A DNA stretch of 64,000 nucleotides from Muscardinus avellanarius (GCA_963383645.1 OY726565.1:39453444-39517443), one strand, 5' to 3'; shown: positions 12,000-23,599, counted from the first letter of the stretch. Program-made: numbers and translations. Notes: a model not told the origin generated them from the sequence alone.

Positions 12000-13250
12000 T
12001 CTCTTGCTTTACGTTTCAGTCTTGAAGTGAGCTGGCTTCACGTACAAAGTCAGCTGCTGTTAATTATTCGTAAGGCACATACTGAGCCGCACGTCATAGT
12101 GATAATTTAATTTTTAAGGTTTTATTCATACATGCCCCGCTGTGTTCTCTTGTGAGAATGCATCTGTAAGACCAAAGATCCCACCCCCACCATTTACTGC
12201 ATGTTTGATAACTTAGGGGGCATCTAATATGTGGTCTGGCTTTCCAAGCACCTTGCTAGAACCACAGGTCTTATTTGCAGTTTACCACTGAAATCACAAT
12301 GTTTATGCATTTATTACAAAATGAGTGCTGGCAAAAGCAAGAAGCTTTGGGACCAATGAGCATTGCTAATGAAATTATCAAAGCCCTTTCTCTTAGGAGA
12401 AAATGATTCAAGGGGCCAGAGAACACTAAAAATTAAATGTGAGAAATATGTTGAGCATTCACCTTTAAAATAATTTTAAAAGAAGGATTTTAAAATGCAA
12501 AATAACATGAAAGTGTATGCAATGTTGAAAGGGTAATACGTTTCCCACTATTCTGGCCTTTGCCAAAGAGATACCATTCTTATTATTGTTAAAAGAGGCT
12601 TAAATTTAATTATCTTTCGGAATCTCCAAATAGTATTGCTAGCTAATGAAGACAATATAAGGACCGCATGTCCATTTTTTTAATTGCGAGAAACAAAAAG
12701 TATTGTCCTTGATCTTGATTTTAAAGGACACTCCTACTCCTGGTATACCATATTTACCAGCAATTTGGAAGCCTGGGAACAAATCGCCCTTTGATTTTTG
12801 GTGAAATGTTCACTCCCCAGCCTGTCAACAAATTCCTCATGAGATAGTGCCCTTTTAACTCTCACATCCAGCCCAGCCTTGTCTCTGCATGGCACGGAAC
12901 ATCTCACACAGCCCAGGAGTTTTCCAGGAGTCCTGGGATCTGTGAGTGTCAGGCATGTTTAAGTATGATCCTGAGCACAGGCCCTTTAGGTTTGGTCTTT
13001 GTGCCGAGATAATGGTTTATGTTAGATTGATTATATGCAGACTGAGAAGTGTATCTTATGCAACAACTCTGGGGCGTGCTGAAAGATAAAAATCCCATTT
13101 GCTGCATTTTATATTGGTGGTCTCTGACGTGGGCAAAGCAGGCCTGCAGAGTCCTTGTAAATCACAGATATAATGAGGGCCAGATAGCAGCTCACTTAAC
13201 TGTTGAATGAAGTAAGTGTTTCTTTACTTCAGACTGAAGGATGGCATACT
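12000..13250. other. Repeat-free block, candidate conserved noncoding DNA
   Basis: About 1.25 kb without any recognisable repeat, unusual for this window. It has many short AT-rich homeodomain-like cores (taattattcg, ataatttaat, attgct) and no open frame of note. Conservation cannot be judged from one sequence. Confidence 0.3.
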
Positions 13251-13862
13251 TGTTATCTAAAACCATATGATACTAGGTTAAAAGAAGTCATCCATTTCTA
13301 TCTGTGAATGCAAAATAGATAGCTGGAGAGTTATGTGAACATTTCTGGTGTTACGTATCAAGGTTTTAAGGAATGTTGAACTTATTTGCTTTTCTTTAAT
13401 TTTTATAATGATCTCCCTGGAGGGCCCTTAGCACTGAAGATGAACTGCTTTCCAACTTCTTCCTCTCTCCTCTCTGCCACCAGCCCTCTGGGCAAAGAAC
13501 AAAGGCAACCCCTTGGTAGCTAATCAATTCTTTAACTGGAGACTGGGTTCTTGGATGGAAAAGCAATATAATTCCAGGAAGCAAGAACAAATCCAGACCC
13601 AGTAATCCTGCCTGAGTGGGAACACAAGCCTCACGAGTGAAAACACCTTTGCTTCTAATATTTCATTATTCCCAGTTTTAGAGGTAGCCGTTTATTTTAT
13701 GTCTAATAGAGCTATTTCTAAGTGTTTTATAATATGATGCATTTTGATATCTATAAGATGAAGAGTAATTCTGTTTTCATGCACAGAGAAACAGGAGCAT
13801 GGGGGGATTACCAAGACCGTGGTGTTAGAGTTACCAGCAGAGTTGTTTCCTATCTGTGCCAT

Positions 13863-13864
<2 letters not shown>

Positions 13865-13906
<42 letters not shown>

Positions 13907-13990
13907 CAGTCAGGTGCATACACACTCACAGTCACACACAGGCACACACATCACTCGTGCACAGACACACAGTCACAGACACATACACAC
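13865..13990 (+). repeat. (AC)n microsatellite with degenerate extension
   Basis: Pure AC run 13865-13905 followed by CA-rich interrupted repeats to about 13990. Confidence 0.97.
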
Positions 13991-14282
13991 AAGCATGAAA
14001 ATCTAAAAGAAAAAAACTCTGCATTACACTAGTTGGAAGAAAAATAATCTGGTTTATGAAAATTTTATAACAATGCTATTTAAAATTTTTACTTTTAAAC
14101 ATATTCAATAATTCCAACAGTCTAAAAAAGTCATTAATTTCTTGGCAGAAATACTTAAAATGTTTATTTTAATTTAGCCTCAAACACATTTAGAATAATC
14201 ATTGTAAACACTACAAAATTAAGAAACAGCTCTTCAGCCATGACCTTGGCGTAACACATCTACTAAATTTCCTGATTGTGTC
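13991..14282. other. AT-rich unassigned sequence
   Basis: Nothing recognised. Confidence 0.4.
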
Positions 14283-14354
14283 TTTTTTTGTGTGTGGTAC
14301 TGGCAAATGAATACTAGGCAAGGACTCTAATACTGAGCCACATCTTTAGCCCCT
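14283..14354 (-). repeat. dID half of a SINE
   Basis: Antisense tail half only (gtgtggtactggcaaatgaa ... gagccacatctttagcccc). Confidence 0.75.
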
Positions 14355-14364
14355 TTAATTTTGA

Positions 14365-14550
14365 GCTGGGTTGGGTGGTACATACCTGTAATCCAAGTAC
14401 TTAATAGGCTGAGACAGGAGGGTCACAGGTTTAAGACTAGTCTCTTAATAAAATTCTGTTTCAAAACAAAAAATAAAAAGGGCCTGGATCATAATTTGAA
14501 GTAGAATGTTCCTGGGTTCCATTCCCAGACTTGCAAAAAAAAAAAAAAAG
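14365..14550 (+). repeat. B1-dID SINE
   Basis: Old copy with a shortened middle, ending in poly(A). Confidence 0.85.
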
Positions 14551-14576
14551 AAATAAGGAAATAATGAAAGAATAAA

Positions 14577-14577
<1 letters not shown>

Positions 14578-14616
<39 letters not shown>

Positions 14617-14617
14617 T
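14578..14617 (+). repeat. (ATT)n microsatellite
   Basis: About 13 ATT units, probably grown from the tail of the adjoining antisense SINE head. Confidence 0.98.
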
Positions 14618-14723
14618 TGAGATGAGGTCTTGCTAAGTCACCCAGGCTGACCTCAAACATGCAATATTCATCCCTTAACATCCTAAGTAGCTGGGGTTAC
14701 AGGTGAATATCACTACCCCCAGC
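14618..14723 (-). repeat. B1-like SINE head
   Basis: Antisense 7SL-derived half: gagatgaggtcttgctaagt ... ctgacctcaaacatgcaata ... agtagctggggttacaggtg. Confidence 0.8.
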
Positions 14724-14834
14724 TCTGATTGCTTTGTAATGTCTACTGAAAAATATTATAGACATCAGATTAAACACAACAGTGAAAACATCTGTATCTC
14801 CATTCCTTCCTGATAGCCCACTAAAATGAGATTA

Positions 14835-14835
<1 letters not shown>

Positions 14836-14871
<36 letters not shown>
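14836..14871 (+). repeat. (AAC)n microsatellite
   Basis: About 12 ACA units. Confidence 0.98.
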
Positions 14872-15605
14872 AAATATAACCCAGGGAAAAATAAGACACC
14901 AAAAAAAAAAAAAGCAAAGACACTAGCAAAAATGGGGGAAAAAATTGGGAGAGTGAAAAATTGATGTATAAAATGTAGAAGTCAGATACCTGTGTTCCTA
15001 AAGGGGAGGGAGCCACCAGAACCTAAACAATGCACGCCACCAGCTGGGGAAATGGCAGGAAATGGAGGTTCAAGGTGTCCAAGAAATCAGCGTCAGAACA
15101 GAAGAGAGAAGAGCGAGAGGGGCTGAAAGTCCACCTGAAGAGGACTTAGGCCTTGCAAGTCTTCTCACTCATCCAAGAAGGTGATGTTTGTTCTCTGGGG
15201 AAGTCTTCCCCATGGGAGACAGACATTATACAAATGAAAACGAGCAGGGAACTGAAAGCAATGGAGCATCAACGGGAGCTGAGATCATTGTAAAACATGA
15301 AGGTTTGCATACAAGTTGTTGCAGCTCAGAAACAACAGAATGCTAATGAAAAATAATGACCATTTGGGAAAGAATAGACGCACTGACATTTAAAACATAT
15401 TAAAATAAGTCCTTCAATAGAAGAGTTGCCAAGTAAAGTTGAACAAATACCTCAAAATCAAAATAAAAAGACTAAGAGATAGCAACCAGGGATATAAAAA
15501 TGAGAAAATTAGAGGTTTTCTATAGGAGCACCAATTGATAACTAATAGAAATTTCAGAAAGAACACATAAAACAGAGGAAAGTAAATAATAAAAATATAG
15601 CCAGA
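14872..15605. other. Unassigned purine-rich sequence
   Basis: No gene or confident repeat; plus strand is A/G-rich and may be decayed L1. Confidence 0.4.
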
Positions 15606-15606
15606 G

Positions 15607-15820
15607 CCAGGCATGGTGGCACATGCTTGTAATCCCAGCATTTAGGAGTCTGAGACAAGGAGGATCACGGTTCGCGGACAGCCTCAGCTACTTAGTGAGG
15701 CCCTCTGCAACTCAGTGAGACCCTGTTTCAAAATAAATAATAAAAAATAGGGCAGGGGGTGTAGCTTGGAGGTCGAATGCCCCTAGGTTCCATCCCCAGA
15801 CCTGTGAAAGAAAGAAAGAG

Positions 15821-15867
<47 letters not shown>

Positions 15868-15942
15868 AGGAAAGAAAGAAAAAAAAAATTGGGCAGGGGG
15901 TGTAGCTCGGAGGTCAAATGCCCCTGGGTTCCATCCCCAGAC

Positions 15943-15978
<36 letters not shown>
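15607..15978 (+). repeat. B1-dID SINE with duplicated dID tail and (GAAA)n
   Basis: A type A SINE (15607-15804) is followed by a (GAAA)n tract (15805-15890) and then a second copy of the tail half (gggcagggggtgtagctcgg..., 15891-15948) ending in a 30-nt poly(A). Confidence 0.9.
15805..15890 (+). repeat. (GAAA)n microsatellite
   Basis: About 20 GAAA units between two dID modules. Confidence 0.98.
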
Positions 15979-16329
15979 ATGAAAAGTTCAAATTAAAGAA
16001 TGTGATCTCCAGATTTAAAAGATCTATATGCAGGCCTAACTTTATAAAATATTGGAATACTTAGCTATTGGGAGAAGATTCTAAATTCTAGAAAGACAAA
16101 ATGAAAGTAAATCAAAGAATTAACAAACACAAAAATAGGTTGCATAGAGAGAAGAGTACACAGACTAGTATCAGATGTCATGAAAGAAGAAAAAACTCCA
16201 TATAACCAGAAAACAACAGGGAAATGCTTTCAAATTCTGAAACAAAAAAAGATGATTTTCAACCCAAAATTTATACATAGCCAAACTATTAATCAAATGA
16301 AAGTAAAGAATCAAGGTCTTACTTCCTTT

Positions 16330-16560
16330 AAGCCCTTTCCTTGGAGACTGTAATAATGAAAATAATAAACTCTTGCATAAAATTTACTTATTCCAGGCAC
16401 AGCTCAGGGCCTGTTGTATATGGCCCGTTCGATCCTTTCAGAATTCATGAGAAGCAGGTGCTTGTAGGCAGAAATTGAAGCAGAGAGATTGTAATTCTTT
16501 CCCCTGATCACTGCAGCTAGTAAATGGAAGAGACAGGATATGAACCCTGGCCGGCTGTTA
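16330..16560 (-). repeat. MIR
   Basis: Reverse MIR: ttccaggcacagctcagggc ... agaaattgaagcagagagat ... gctagtaaatggaagagaca ... gatatgaaccctggc. Confidence 0.7.
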
Positions 16561-16730
16561 AAGAAGCAGTGTTCCATTGTCTTCTTTGCATCCAATCAAA
16601 CACACAAGGCAGAGAGCTTGATTATCAAGACACAGCCCGGGGCTCAGCTGCAGGATGTGCATGGGCAAATACCGGGACACTGGAAAACGAACTATGAAAG
16701 TTATACAATCATTTGGGGGTGAGTGAAAAG

Positions 16731-16743
16731 TGTGTGTGTGCGT

Positions 16744-16786
<43 letters not shown>
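16731..16786 (+). repeat. (GT)n microsatellite
   Basis: GT run with a few CG interruptions at its left end. Confidence 0.98.
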
Positions 16787-16788
<2 letters not shown>

Positions 16789-17071
16789 AGAGAGACAGAG
16801 ACAGAGAATGAGAATGTGATATGTTCAGAGAAAAAGTCAAATCCTCATTTTTCAGAGCACAAAGTATATAGATCAAATCCTAAAATGAAAATTAAAACTT
16901 TTCACCTAGTACCTAGCAGGGACTCAGTAAGCGTTTGTGAATGAACAAGTGAACATTCCAGGTCTCTCCTCTGCTGCCTTGTCATTTGTACACTTATATA
17001 GCACTGTTAATAGAAAGATTGGGAAAAAATAGCTTTTAAATATGTGCTATGTATGTCATAGAAAACAGTTA

Positions 17072-17115
17072 TGGTAAATTTAGGTAAAAATTTAGGTAAA
17101 TTTAGGTAAAAATTC
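17072..17115 (+). repeat. Short tandem duplication
   Basis: The unit taggtaaaaatt / taggtaaattta recurs four times with small changes. Confidence 0.8.
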
Positions 17116-17188
17116 ATGGTAAATAACAAATTTTGCAGACGCTACAGTATGACACTACAATATCGTTTAAAAAAAAATAGAATTTGCT

Positions 17189-17378
17189 GCCCGGCGTAGT
17201 GGCGCACGCTTGTAATCACTTCTCTTGGGAGGCGGAGACAGGAGGATCATGCAGGTTCGAAGCCAGCTGCGCTGGCTTAGGAGACCCTGTTTCCAAAAAT
17301 TAAAAAAAAAGGTCTGGGAGTGTAGCCTGGAGTTAGAAGAGCTTCCAGGAACCCCAGTACCACCAAAAAAAAAAAAAA
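17189..17378 (+). repeat. B1-dID SINE, short (type B) subfamily
   Basis: Has gaagccagctgcgctggctt in the middle and gcttccaggaaccccagtac in the tail. Flanked by imperfect duplication aaaatagaatttgct / aaaatagaatatgct. Confidence 0.93.
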
Positions 17379-19200
17379 AATAGAATATGCTCACATAAAT
17401 GTGTATGCTTACATCCACAAGCATGACTAAATTTCAAACAGTCCTATATATGGAATAAAATGTCTGCAGGGTAAACTCTAAATGCGCTACGGGTGAGGCC
17501 TGAGGTTAAGGAGAAGAGTTTTTTTTTTCTTTTTTTTACTTGATATGCTCTTGAATTTTCCAAATTTTAATAATGGGTATTTATTTTCATGATTAAAAAT
17601 TAAATATTTGAAACCTATTTAAACTGTCACCAATCATATGTTGGTATTTTCTTTAATTTTAAAGGGCTAACATTCTTGTGTTTGGTGTTCTGAGAACCTT
17701 GAGTTTATTTTAGCATTGCTTTAAGTCAACTATAAAAGTCTGTCAATCTTCAGCTGAGAAAAGGCTGAATAAAGGCAACCTGTTCCTGTTAGAGAAACCA
17801 CTCACTTAGAGACCCCGAAAACTATGGGTCAGGGCTGAACTTCTGGGATTCTGGGAAAAGAATCTTGGAAACTAAGAAGCTGCTTTATTGGCAGCCACCA
17901 ACCCAATAAAAATCTTGACTTGCCCACATTTTCCCAGTTTCCAAGCCAATAGCAGTCAGGTGGGAGTGTGCCAAGCAAGAAGGGCAATAAAAACCTGAAT
18001 AGATCTCTTTGTATGTCATCCTCTGGTGCCAGTGTCCAATGTGTAAGCCAACCAAAAGGTAGCACACAGCTTCCTCCTTCCCATCTAGAGACTTCAGCAA
18101 AGATTCCTAAACACATCTGCCTGTTGTATTATCTCAAGTCCTGGGTGGGCTTTTTCTCGAAAGAAGCATATCATAGGAAGGGGCAAGACTTACCAAAGTT
18201 CTGAGCTTTTCACTTTCCACATTTGTTCTTTAATGCATGTATACCAGTGTTGAGGTAGAGCTTCATTCAGTCCTTCCCTATCCCAAGAACTTTAATGAAA
18301 GAGGAAAGAAAAGTAACACCAAAGGGGTTCACCCCTCACACACGCCTCGGGTTGGGGAGGGGGTTGTGTAGGTGTCTTAGGCCAGGCGTATGGTTGGTTA
18401 CAAATACACAGTGTAGGGGAGGTGAAAGCATCATTGATCCTTGGAAAAGCTTCGAATAAGCAGTTTTTCATTCTCGTTATGCCAAGATCTGGAATAATAA
18501 ATACACATAGGAGGTAGACTCATACTTCAAATAATTTGTTGAAACTATGTCCACAAACTCAGCCTGTTTCTATTTGTGCAGTTGTTAACCATAAGGACAG
18601 TCGTAACCCTTGCTGGGCCTTGGACAAGTGCCCCTGCCAATCACTCCTCACAGCATCCCAGACCTGGTGCCTAAAATTAGTCGACACTGCCCAAGTGTCC
18701 AAACCACGAGCAATTGTCTCAGCTTTCAGGGAAGCCCCTTGAGTTTGATTGGCAGATCAAAATAGTAACTATCTGGTTAGAAGGGCAAAGGGTGCACTGT
18801 GTCTGTATCTTATGGTATAAACAATGCTTCAAAGAAAAGACTAGAGAAACCAGAATAAAAATAATCTGGAAAAAATATGGTAATAGGCATTACTTAAGTG
18901 TGAAACATATTTAATAGAGCAGTCTTTCTACAGTGGAAGTACTAATAATTCTTTCTGTATTGTACAGATCAAAAGAATTTAAAATACATCAAAATTAAGC
19001 TCTTGTTAGCTTTTTTGTTTGGAAATAACATAAGGTATATGGACTAGAATGCTGGGTCTTCAAACTTCTAAGTTTTATAGAGAAAGTGAAATATTAAATA
19101 AATTATGTTTAGAATAAATAATGACAATTCCTGCATGCAGATGGTCAGGTGTTTTGCCAGTAGGTGAGACAGAGCTAGTGATTGTAAAATACTTAAGAAT
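17379..19200. other. Intergenic sequence, no gene or repeat recognised
   Basis: About 1.8 kb with several short chance frames (longest 95 codons at 18116-17829, minus). No domain, no SINE. Possibly the second-longest repeat-poor stretch outside the TBX18 region. Confidence 0.45.
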
Positions 19201-19201
19201 A

Positions 19202-19419
19202 TTTTTTTTGAGGAAGGGGTGTATTGGGGATGGAATCCAGGGGCATTCTATTTCCAAGTCACACCCCCAGCCCTATTTTTTATTCTTTAATTTGAAACAG
19301 GGTCTCACTGAGTTGCAAAGGGCCTAACTAAGTAGTAGCTGAGGCTGTCCTTGAACTGTGATCTTCCTGTCTCAGCCTCCCAAATGCTGGAATTACAAGT
19401 GTGAGCCACCACGCCCAGC
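19202..19419 (-). repeat. B1-dID SINE
   Basis: Antisense copy (attggggatggaatccaggg ... caccacgcccagct). Confidence 0.9.
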
Positions 19420-19427
19420 TAGGTATC

Positions 19428-19629
19428 TTTTTTTTTTTTTTTTTTTTTTTGGAGGTACTAGGATTCCTGGAAGTCCTTCTACCTCCCGGCTACACTCCCA
19501 GACCTATTTTTGTATTTTTATTTGGAAACAGGGTCTCTTAAGCCAGCACAGCTGGCTTCGAACCTGCGCGATCCTCCTGTCTCTGCCTCCCAAGCGCAGG
19601 GATTACAAGCATGCGCCACCACGCCCGGT
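19428..19629 (-). repeat. B1-dID SINE, short (type B) subfamily
   Basis: Antisense copy directly beside the previous SINE, with gattcctggaagtccttcta and ccagcacagctggcttcgaa. Confidence 0.93.
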
Positions 19630-19826
19630 GGTAACGTTTCTTTTTAATCAGGGTTTTTTTTGTTTTGTTTTGTTTCGTTTTGTTTTTTCAGTGAAGCCTA
19701 GCTTCCTCATTTCCTATTCTTTCCTTACTCTACTCCATTTGGGCTTTTACTCCTAAGTTATCACTGAAATACCTTTTATCAAGGTCCCAAATGAAGCACA
19801 TCTTTCCAAAGCCAGCACCATAGATG

Positions 19827-19864
19827 GCGTTGGTGGTATAGTGGTGAGCAGAGCTGCCTTCCAA
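19827..19864 (+). pseudogene. tRNA-Gly(TCC) 5'-half retrocopy
   Basis: The 38 nt match the 5' half of tRNA-Gly(TCC), from GCGTTGGTGGTATAGTGG through the D-loop and anticodon stem to the anticodon loop CTTCCAA. As I recall the mature gene there is one difference (GAGCAGAGC for GAGCATAGC). The 3' half is absent. The 17-bp repeat TTCCAAAGCCAGCACCA occurs at 19804-19820 and again at 19859-19875, overlapping the end of the half by TTCCAA. This is the layout of an L1-mediated insertion of a truncated tRNA without a poly(A) tail. It cannot make a functional tRNA. Confidence 0.85.
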
Positions 19865-20101
19865 AGCCAGCACCAGTTCTATCTTCCCTTAACCTCTCTA
19901 CAGTATCAGGTTTAGTTCTTCACTTCACCCTACTCCAAGCATTTTGCACTGTAGCCGTCTATGCTGCTGTAGTTGCTGGGCTTTCCTCCTCCCTCACCAG
20001 CCCTCCTCTTCTGTTATTTTGGCAGGATTTTTCTCATTTATCATAACCCTAACCTGGAGATGTCCCTGAGGCTCTTCTTTTCTTTTTATATCCCACCTTC
20101 T

Positions 20102-20322
20102 TTTTTTTATTATTATTATTATTCTGGGGATGGGACCCAAGGGCATTTCTACCTTCAAGCTACAATCTCAGCCCTATTTTTATTTTTATTCTTTATTTTG
20201 AAAGAAGCTCTCACCGAGTTGCAAAGGACCTCACTAAGTAGCCGAGGCTGGCCATGAACCGCAAACCTCCTGTCTCAACCTCCTGAATGCTAGGATTACA
20301 AGTGTGCGCCACTACACCCCGC
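20102..20322 (-). repeat. B1-dID SINE
   Basis: Antisense copy with (ATT)n-bearing tail at its left end. Confidence 0.9.
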
Positions 20323-20398
20323 TTCTTCACCCCACCTCCTGTTTTCCATTTTTCCCCCAGTATTCTCACCCAGCCCATGAACTTCCATAACGTGTGTG

Positions 20399-20582
20399 CT
20401 GAAAGTGTTGGTCCACACCTGTAATCACAGTACTTGGGAGGCTGTGACAGGAGGATCGCGGGTTCCAGGGCAGTCTCGGCAACTTAGCAAGGCCCTGTTT
20501 AAAAATAAAATAGGACTTGGGGTGTAGCTTAGAGGTAGATTACCCCAGAGTTCAATCCCCTGAACAACAACAACAAAATAAA
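20399..20582 (+). repeat. B1-dID SINE
   Basis: Older copy; tail ends in AAC repeats. Confidence 0.85.
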
Positions 20583-20699
20583 TTAGTGACTCTCAAAATA
20601 CTATGGTCAGGTTGATCAAGTTCTTTGGCACTATCTACCTCCATCAGCTACTTGATGACTCTAGTTGTCTAATTTCACTGCATAATTAACATGAGCCAA

Positions 20700-21265
20700 A
20701 CAGAACTATCAATTCTCATTCTTCTCCACTAATCCACTGTCTCCAAACATCTTCATCTTGATAATGGCCATCACTATCCACATAGCTCTCAGGTCTAAAA
20801 CATACACACGTAAAGCTTGACTTCACCTTTTCTCTCGCGTTTCCATCTCCAAACCATGAGCCAGTTCTCTTAGATCTACCTCTAATATCTAGCCCACTTC
20901 TGACCACTTCTTAATTCTCTTTGCTGCTTCCACCTTTGCCAAGTTATTCCAAGTTATTCTCTCTCTCACTACACAATCTGGTTGGTACTCAGTCTTGCCA
21001 TCTCCATCCTTGCTGCCTACTGTCCATCCTTCAACAGAGGTCCAGTGAATTCTTGGAGTATAAGCTAGACCTGATATCCCCCTGTCTAAGGTCTTCCAAT
21101 CAGAATAATATTCAAATTCTTTAGTTTGACTTACAAATTCCTCTGTGTTCTGGCCTGGCCAACCTTTCCAGCTGCCTCTGCCCTCATCCCAGCCTCTCCA
21201 ACATCCCAGACTGTCTCAAAGGCTTGTCCTTGCTATTCCTTTTTCTCTGGAAGCTCCTCTCCCAG
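20700..21265 (+). repeat. L2 LINE 3' region, left part
   Basis: Degraded L2: tgttctggcctggccaacct, ctcatcccagcctctccaac, tccttgctattcctttttct, tctggaagctcctctcccag. Continues after the nested insertions at 21922. Left limit uncertain. Confidence 0.6.
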
Positions 21266-21320
21266 ATTTGAGCCACTACAGACCCCACAGGGCTGACAGG
21301 AGAATTAAATAAGTTAATAT
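21266..21320 (+). repeat. MIR, left part (split)
   Basis: Gagccactacag ... aggagaattaaataagttaa; the MIR continues after the Tigger insertion at 21867. Confidence 0.55.
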
Positions 21321-21866
21321 AATCATCCCTCCCACACAATCACATATGTATTGTACTGGCTCTGTATCTGTGGATTCAACCACTTGCTGATTAAAAATAA
21401 AATTAGGCATGAGATGGTTGTACCTGTACTAAACATGTAGACTTTTCCTTTCCATTATTCCATACAACAACTATTCGCAGAGCATTTAAATTGCATTAGG
21501 CAAGCTGGGCGTGGTGGAGCACGCTTGTAATCCTAGCATTTGGGAGGCTGAGACTCGAGGATCGCAGTTCGCAGACAGCCTCAGCTACTTAGTGAGGCCC
21601 TCTGCAACTTAGTGAGACCCTGTTTCAAAAAAAAAAAAAAATAGGGCAGAGGGTGTAAATCGGAGGTTGAATGCCCCTGGGTTCCATCCTCAGACCCGCA
21701 AAAAAAATTAAAAAATAATAAAAATAAATAGCATTAGGCATTTTAAGATGTATAGCAATTATTCGTAAATACTAAGCCATATTACATAAGAAGCTTGGGT
21801 AGGCACAGGTTTTGGTATCCACGAGGGGTCTCTGAATCAGCTCCACTCGGATATCAAGGGACAACT
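21321..21866. mobile_element. Tigger-type (TcMar) DNA transposon, split by a SINE
   Basis: Left end atcatccctcccacaca, then tctgtggattcaaccac and acatgtagacttttcc; right end ttttggtatccacgaggggt ... gatatcaagggacaact. This matches the MER2/MER44 group of Tigger elements with TA-type insertion into MIR sequence. Confidence 0.7.
21503..21730 (+). repeat. B1-dID SINE (type A) inside Tigger
   Basis: Full-length copy bounded by the perfect 10-bp duplication GCATTAGGCA at 21493-21502 and 21731-21740. Confidence 0.97.
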
Positions 21867-21905
21867 ATGTGAAAGCAGTTAGAAAGGCTCAGCATGTATG
21901 TGTCA
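21867..21905 (+). repeat. MIR, right part
   Basis: atgtgaaagcagttagaaag continues the MIR broken at 21320. Confidence 0.55.
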
Positions 21906-21921
21906 GCTTTTTTTTTTTTTT

Positions 21922-22170
21922 CTAGTCTTTTCTTTAAAGTCTCAAATCCAATACTACCTCAGTTTGCCTCCCTGAAAGCAGGCCCACCCATTGCACGTCT
22001 TTGTTCTACTACTCAGTTTTACTTTTTCCCATCTGACTTTGACCTTATCTAAATGGCTTCATTTGTATTTGGCCTGCCTCTCCCTACCAGAAGAGCCCCG
22101 TGAGGCAGGGACTCTGCCTGCCTGTTCCTTTGCTGTGTCGCCCCTGCGCAAAGTAGTGCTCAGCCTTGCG
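21922..22170 (+). repeat. L2 LINE 3' region, right part
   Basis: ctttaaagtctcaaatccaa ... ttgcctccctgaaagcaggc ... ccgtgaggcagggactctgc ... gcaaagtagtgctcag: the usual order near the L2 3' end. Confidence 0.65.
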
Positions 22171-23595
22171 ATTGATAGACCCACTCTACCTTGTATTGTT
22201 AGATAAAAGAAGAGATTTTGCTATTGTTCAACAAATTAAAAACATTTTCAAAGTATATGATTTAAAGATGGGAGCTCTCCTCTGGTCCCATTCCTGGACA
22301 GGGGCTTTATATGAACTTCTTTCCATGTCTTCCTCTTTTTGTGGAAACTTCTTGTTTAATTTAATTGTTTAATTATTTAATTTAATTCCTCTTCCATGCC
22401 CAGAACCAACATTTGTTTTTTTATATTTTCAAGAAACAAACACACATCATTCAAAAAATAACTATGCTATTCCTTGGGACAATGTTACAATTTCTATATT
22501 TTTGCATTAATATCTACAAAAACTCTTTTTGGGGATATTTCTCAGCAGTTAGGGGGTAGGGGAGGAAGGAGAGACAGGCTCAGCCCCAGTGGTTGGTGAG
22601 CTGTAAAGAGTAAGAAGGGAGAGGGAAGTCAGTTTCAGGACTTGACAGCTGTATTTCAACTACCCGAGATAGAAAGCATGGGAGAAGGAACAGGTTTGGG
22701 GAGTAAGATCATTAGTTCCATGTTGGACGTGCTGAGTTAGTCTATTATTACATTAATCTATCTACTGGTGTTATTAAAGGGAAAAAACTTTTCTTATAAG
22801 CTGTTAAAAACAGATAGACTCCCCATTAAAACCAACCTGCTAATTCTCTTTCATCCTGCCAAAAAAAATTTCTTTGATCCAAAACATATAAATGTGCATA
22901 AAGAGATGTCATTTTTATCAAATTTACATTTGAAGTGTCATAAAAATTTTTTATTCTTCCTGTCATTATGCAAAGGAAAGTTTTGCCAGAATTAAAGGCA
23001 AAGGAAATTAGCTTTTCTAGTTAATGTCATAGAACATGAAACATTTTTATTCCGAGGGAATGAAGAATTAGAAGATTTAAAAAAAAAACTATATAAAGTT
23101 AACACGATCTTACTAGAAAGGAATATAGAGTGAAATATTAAGAGGCTGATATTTTTCCCGATGAGAAGAAGTGTCAAGATAAATAAGTTTTAACCCTTAA
23201 ATTAGAAACAGGTCACCTATTGAGAGTTCATAGGTGACTCCTCATTGCAGTGTGGTCTCTCCACCTTCCTCCTCTTCATTCATAGTCCTTAAAGGTTCAT
23301 CTCTAGACACACATGCTCACAGAGATGCTACAGAATCATCCAGTACATACGGTCCTCTCCTTTTGATGGGAAGATTTTCTGAATCTTTTCTTTACTTTTA
23401 GTTTCTGTAACCAACAGTTTAAAGCTCACCCCTTCACCTAACGATTTTACTTTTTGTCTTGTACTTCTTTTACAAGGCGGTAAGTTCACTGAATAAAGAA
23501 AACGAAGTTATGTTTCTTCTCTGGTTCCAAGAATACTGTGCACACACATTAACTGCCTGATAAAAACTTTTGTCTGGTTGAGAGATAAGAGTATG
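22171..23595. other. AT-rich intergenic sequence, no gene seen
   Basis: Contains an attta/ttaat-rich patch at 22340-22390. No coding signal or confident repeat. Confidence 0.45.
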
Positions 23596-23599
23596 GGAT

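Noticed and set aside
13865..13990. CRISPR-like or protein repeat (His-Thr) region
   Set aside because: Simple (AC)n microsatellite; no spacers and a eukaryotic context.
19358..19756. 132-codon open frame
   Set aside because: It reads straight through two antisense SINEs and their poly(T) tract.
19827..19864. Functional tRNA-Gly gene
   Set aside because: The T-arm, B box and 3' half of the acceptor stem are missing and there is no Pol III terminator in place.
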